In this document: in pieces, positions 20,885 through 22,816 of the stretch
Position numbering within the stretch: the stretch's first letter is position 1
How the letters are laid out: each line of letters starts with the position of its first letter
IMG/VR virus record: IMGVR_UViG_3300042691_017178
Location: 1-22,816 of that record
DNA from: a virus
Reading direction: 5' to 3' (one strand)
DNA length: 22,816 bases
Notes under the pieces: generated by a model
The model's database searches: none
Told to the model about the DNA's origin: nothing
The model's input: only the letters and a program-made list of their open reading frames with translations
Program-made: the position numbers and the translations under genes

Positions 20885-21229
20885 ATGAAAAAACTACTGA
20901 CAGTCTTGTTAATGTTTCCTGCCTTGGCGCAAGCTGAGTTTGAGACCGGCAATAGCCTTTACACCAAGATGCAGGATCAAAGTAATGGTGAGCGGATGTA
21001 TGTCATGGGTTATGTCACGGGGGTCTTTGATGCCCATCAGCACATTAATCATTGCCCTCCAGGCCATGTAAATCTTACGATTGGACAGGTTACCGACATC
21101 GCCCGGATGTATCTGCAGCAGAACCCGGCGATCCGACACAAGACCGCTGATGTTCTTTTACGAGATGCTTTCAGAGCGATATGGCCGTGCGCCAACCGAA
21201 ACAATAGCGGGGGGACTACAAGACTATGA
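20885..21229 (+). CDS. Secreted Rap1a/Tai-like protein
   Basis: This 114-residue protein has a signal peptide (MKKLLTVLLMFPALAQA, probable cut after Ala17) and so is expected in the periplasm. The mature part follows the Rap1a/Tai pattern: YVMGYVTGVFDAHQHI, CPPGHVNLTIGQVTDIA, MYLQQNPAIRHKTADVLLRD and a final AFRAIWPC, with two conserved cysteines (57 and 102) for a disulphide. Members of this family neutralise amidase toxins of type VI secretion, and relatives occur in phage genomes with no proven role. ATG 20885 follows GGAGGAAAG; a longer reading back to 20774 has no supporting site and would overlap the previous gene heavily. The next gene, a membrane protein, is coupled to it by ATGA. Confidence 0.82.
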   Translation: MKKLLTVLLMFPALAQAEFETGNSLYTKMQDQSNGERMYVMGYVTGVFDAHQHINHCPPGHVNLTIGQVTDIARMYLQQNPAIRHKTADVLLRDAFRAIWPCANRNNSGGTTRL

Positions 21230-21477
21230 GATCAGTCATCCACATGATATTTGTTCTAATCCTAGTTTCTGTGGCTTGGGGATACCTCGGATATGTAATT
21301 GGAATTGATAGAGGAAAGAATCAGGCCCTGAAACTTGCTTTGAAGACTAACCCGCCTTCGGAGGAGCTGGAGATGACTTGCGCCGGATTGTGGGTTGGCC
21401 AGCAGAATTTTAAGTATTGGGAGAAAGAAAATGGACCTCGATTACCACGAAATGGATATGCAACTAGCAACCGCTAA
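21226..21477 (+). CDS. Small membrane protein coupled to the Rap1a-like gene
   Basis: This 83-residue protein has one hydrophobic segment near the start (IHMIFVLILVSVAWGYLGYVIG, residues about 5-26, broken by Trp and Gly) and a hydrophilic remainder (EELEMTCAGLWVGQQNFKYW). One membrane pass with a short tail is likely. The ATGA overlap with the Rap1a-like gene suggests equal synthesis of the two envelope proteins. No family is recognised; an inner-membrane partner for the secreted protein is an inference. Confidence 0.72.
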   Translation: MRSVIHMIFVLILVSVAWGYLGYVIGIDRGKNQALKLALKTNPPSEELEMTCAGLWVGQQNFKYWEKENGPRLPRNGYATSNR

Positions 21478-21661
21478 CGACAAGGTAAAAGAGTTGCAGG
21501 CCAAACTGATCGATAAGAACACGATGTTCCTTGCCTATAAAGCAATCGCTCAAAGGCAACGGGACAACCTTGACCTTTGGAAGCCACCGATGACCGCTTT
21601 TGGTCATGAACTACAGATGGCACTCCGCGAGCTTCACGCCGTGATCTTGGACAGTAAATGA
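21431..21661 (+). CDS. Small coiled-coil protein, unknown
   Basis: This 76-residue protein starts at ATG 21431 with GGGAGAAAGAA upstream; an alternative TTG at 21395 would add 12 residues and is less likely. It is largely helical with a heptad-like stretch (LATANDKVKELQAKLIDKN) and a C-terminal amphipathic helix (HELQMALRELHAVILDSK). It overlaps the membrane protein by 47 bases and the methyltransferase start by 4 bases (ATGA). Its role is unknown; it may oligomerise. Confidence 0.68.
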   Translation: MDLDYHEMDMQLATANDKVKELQAKLIDKNTMFLAYKAIAQRQRDNLDLWKPPMTAFGHELQMALRELHAVILDSK

Positions 21662-22816
21662 AATATCTATCGGTCTGCTCAGGCATTGAGGCGGCGACCT
21701 CAGCTTGGCATCACATGGGGTGGGAACCCGTAGCGTTTGCGGAGATTGATGCGTTTCCATCAGCCGTACTCAAACATCATTATCCCGATGTCCCAAACCT
21801 TGGGGATATGTCGAAATTTAAGGAGTGGAATCTTGGAACAGTTGACCTTCTTGTCGGAGGAACCCCCTGTCAGTCCTTCTCTGTCGCCGGACTCAGAAAA
21901 GGATTGGACGATCCGCGTGGCAACCTCATGCTCACCTTTGGTGCCATTGCTCGCCACCTCGCTCCCCGTTGGTTGGTTTGGGAGAATGTCCCTGGGGTCC
22001 TGTCGTCAAACGGAGGACGGGACTTTGGTTCCTTCCTTGGAATGTTGGGAGAATGCGGGTATGGGTTCGCCTACCGAGTTCTTGACGCTCAGTACTTCGG
22101 AGTGGCACAAAGACGCCGCCGTGTGTTCGTTGTCGGATGTCTTGGAGACTGGCGACCTGCCGCGGCGGTTCTTTTTGAGCTCGCAAGCCTGTCGGGGAAT
22201 CCTCCGCCGAGCAGAGAAGCGGGGAAAAGAGTTACCTTTGGCTCTGCAGCAGGCCCTCAGTACGGTGGCTCAAGCAAAGACATCGCCGATACAGTCACAA
22301 GCAAGTGGGCCAAAGGATCAGGAGGACCCGCAGGAAACGAATGCGGACTCTTTGTAGCCCAACCGGCAGTCTTGATGGATCAAGGCGGTAGTGTTATGGA
22401 AGTCAGGACTGATGGCACGACCGGCACCTTGAGAAGAGAGACTCACGGCCATGAACCCATAGTTATGCAACCAGTTGGCGTTCCCGATGTGATGTCCACC
22501 CTGCTTTCCTCAACCGCAGGGGTATCGAGGCCGGGAAACGCCGCAACGGAGCATGAGACCTACATTCCGGTCGCCTACCGAAAATCTAAGCGAGCTCACA
22601 CCGTTGATGATGATGAAACTTGGGTAGAGGACGGGGTGGCTAACACTATCAATTTGTTCGATCAGGGTGATATCAAGACCACCCATGCCGTAGTTCAGCC
22701 AATCTCATGGGATGAGGAATTAAATGCCAACACCGACTTGGCCGGCACCTTGATCCGGGGTGGGCAGGGAGGCAGGAGGGATGGAGTGTTGGCCTTCTCT
22801 TCCAATATGAGCGTTC
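21658..22816 (+). CDS. DNA cytosine-C5 methyltransferase (3'-truncated)
   Basis: The frame is open from ATG 21658 (ATGA overlap with the previous stop) to the window end. It gives at least 386 residues and lacks the C-terminal motifs IX and X. Motifs are visible in order: I at LSVCSGIEAATSAW (4-17), IV with the catalytic cysteine Cys71 in GGTPCQSFSVAGLRKGLDDP (67-86), VI ENVPG (109-113) and VIII QRRRRVFVVG (151-160). The target-recognition region beyond about 165 is unusually long and has five short units, each built on a T-L/V/I core (TVTSKWAKG, GTLRRETHG, STLLSSTAG, NTINLFDQG, GTLIRGGQG). Such genes protect phage DNA from host restriction or shape replication control. A separate short frame seen across 21737-22357 is a shadow of this gene. 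Confidence 0.9.
   Translation, partial: MKYLSVCSGIEAATSAWHHMGWEPVAFAEIDAFPSAVLKHHYPDVPNLGDMSKFKEWNLGTVDLLVGGTPCQSFSVAGLRKGLDDPRGNLMLTFGAIARHLAPRWLVWENVPGVLSSNGGRDFGSFLGMLGECGYGFAYRVLDAQYFGVAQRRRRVFVVGCLGDWRPAAAVLFELASLSGNPPPSREAGKRVTFGSAAGPQYGGSSKDIADTVTSKWAKGSGGPAGNECGLFVAQPAVLMDQGGSVMEVRTDGTTGTLRRETHGHEPIVMQPVGVPDVMSTLLSSTAGVSRPGNAATEHETYIPVAYRKSKRAHTVDDDETWVEDGVANTINLFDQGDIKTTHAVVQPISWDEELNANTDLAGTLIRGGQGGRRDGVLAFSSNMSV

Noticed and set aside
21737-22357. A 206-residue frame within the methyltransferase region
   Set aside because: The true gene lies in another frame with all early methyltransferase motifs; this frame has no motifs.
1-22816. CRISPR arrays, tRNA genes, insertion sequences
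   Set aside because: No regularly spaced direct repeats, cloverleaf-like sequence, or transposase frame was seen; the window is nearly all phage coding sequence.

Overview
The window is a contiguous piece of a tailed double-stranded DNA phage genome. It is almost fully coding, and no gene-free stretch exceeds about 125 bases. The parts list points to a short-tailed (podovirus-type) particle: an adaptor, a nozzle/stabilisation-like tail protein, a fibre-like protein and a run of very large ejection-type proteins, with no long tape-measure or tail-tube genes in view. A Gram-negative host is likely, because two early genes encode envelope-targeted proteins (a lipoprotein and a Rap1a/Tai-like secreted protein). 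Several families are ones I associate with phages of freshwater proteobacteria: a DUF1376 replication protein, a YdaS/Cro-like regulator, RusA and a DUF7696-like protein. A beta-proteobacterial host is an inference only. No integrase, CI repressor, tRNA, insertion sequence or CRISPR array was seen.

Layout. (1) Positions 1-14340, plus strand, is the lysis and virion module. It runs: a cut-off coiled-coil tail-anchored protein, a GTA-type holin, an M15 endopeptidase, a basic DUF5872-like protein, a tail adaptor, a three-module fibre-like protein, a nozzle-like protein carrying inserted beta modules, two small proteins, a 1274-residue giant, two further putative internal virion proteins and an SLT transglycosylase. 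Most starts overlap the preceding stop (ATGA, TGATG or TAATG), so the module reads as one translationally coupled operon. (2) Positions 14350-14408 hold two tandem hairpins, the second with a T-tract. They end the structural transcript and overlap the last codons of the convergent operon. (3) Positions 17313 down to 14391, minus strand, is a leftward early operon: a 53-residue protein, an SSB-like protein, a small lipoprotein, an 82-residue-class acidic protein, a RecB/Cas4-type exonuclease, a winged-helix protein and two small conserved proteins. (4) Positions 17314-17436 form the divergent control region, with a perfect 15-base palindrome and a matching half-site inside the predicted leftward promoter. 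(5) Positions 17437 to the end, plus strand, is a rightward early operon: Cro-like regulator, DUF1376 replication protein, a GTG-started unknown, a RecA-fold replicative helicase, a DUF7696-like protein, RusA resolvase, several small proteins, the Rap1a-like protein with a coupled membrane protein, a coiled-coil protein and a cytosine-C5 methyltransferase that runs off the window.

Together: the Cro-like protein probably governs both early operons. The DUF1376 protein and helicase start replication. The exonuclease, SSB-like protein and RusA process recombination intermediates. The methyltransferase marks the DNA. The envelope proteins may alter the infected cell. The structural operon builds the tail and ejection apparatus and lyses the cell. 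The most unusual items are the nested domain insertion in the nozzle-like protein, the two early envelope proteins, the palindromic divergent operator and the repeated recognition region of the methyltransferase.
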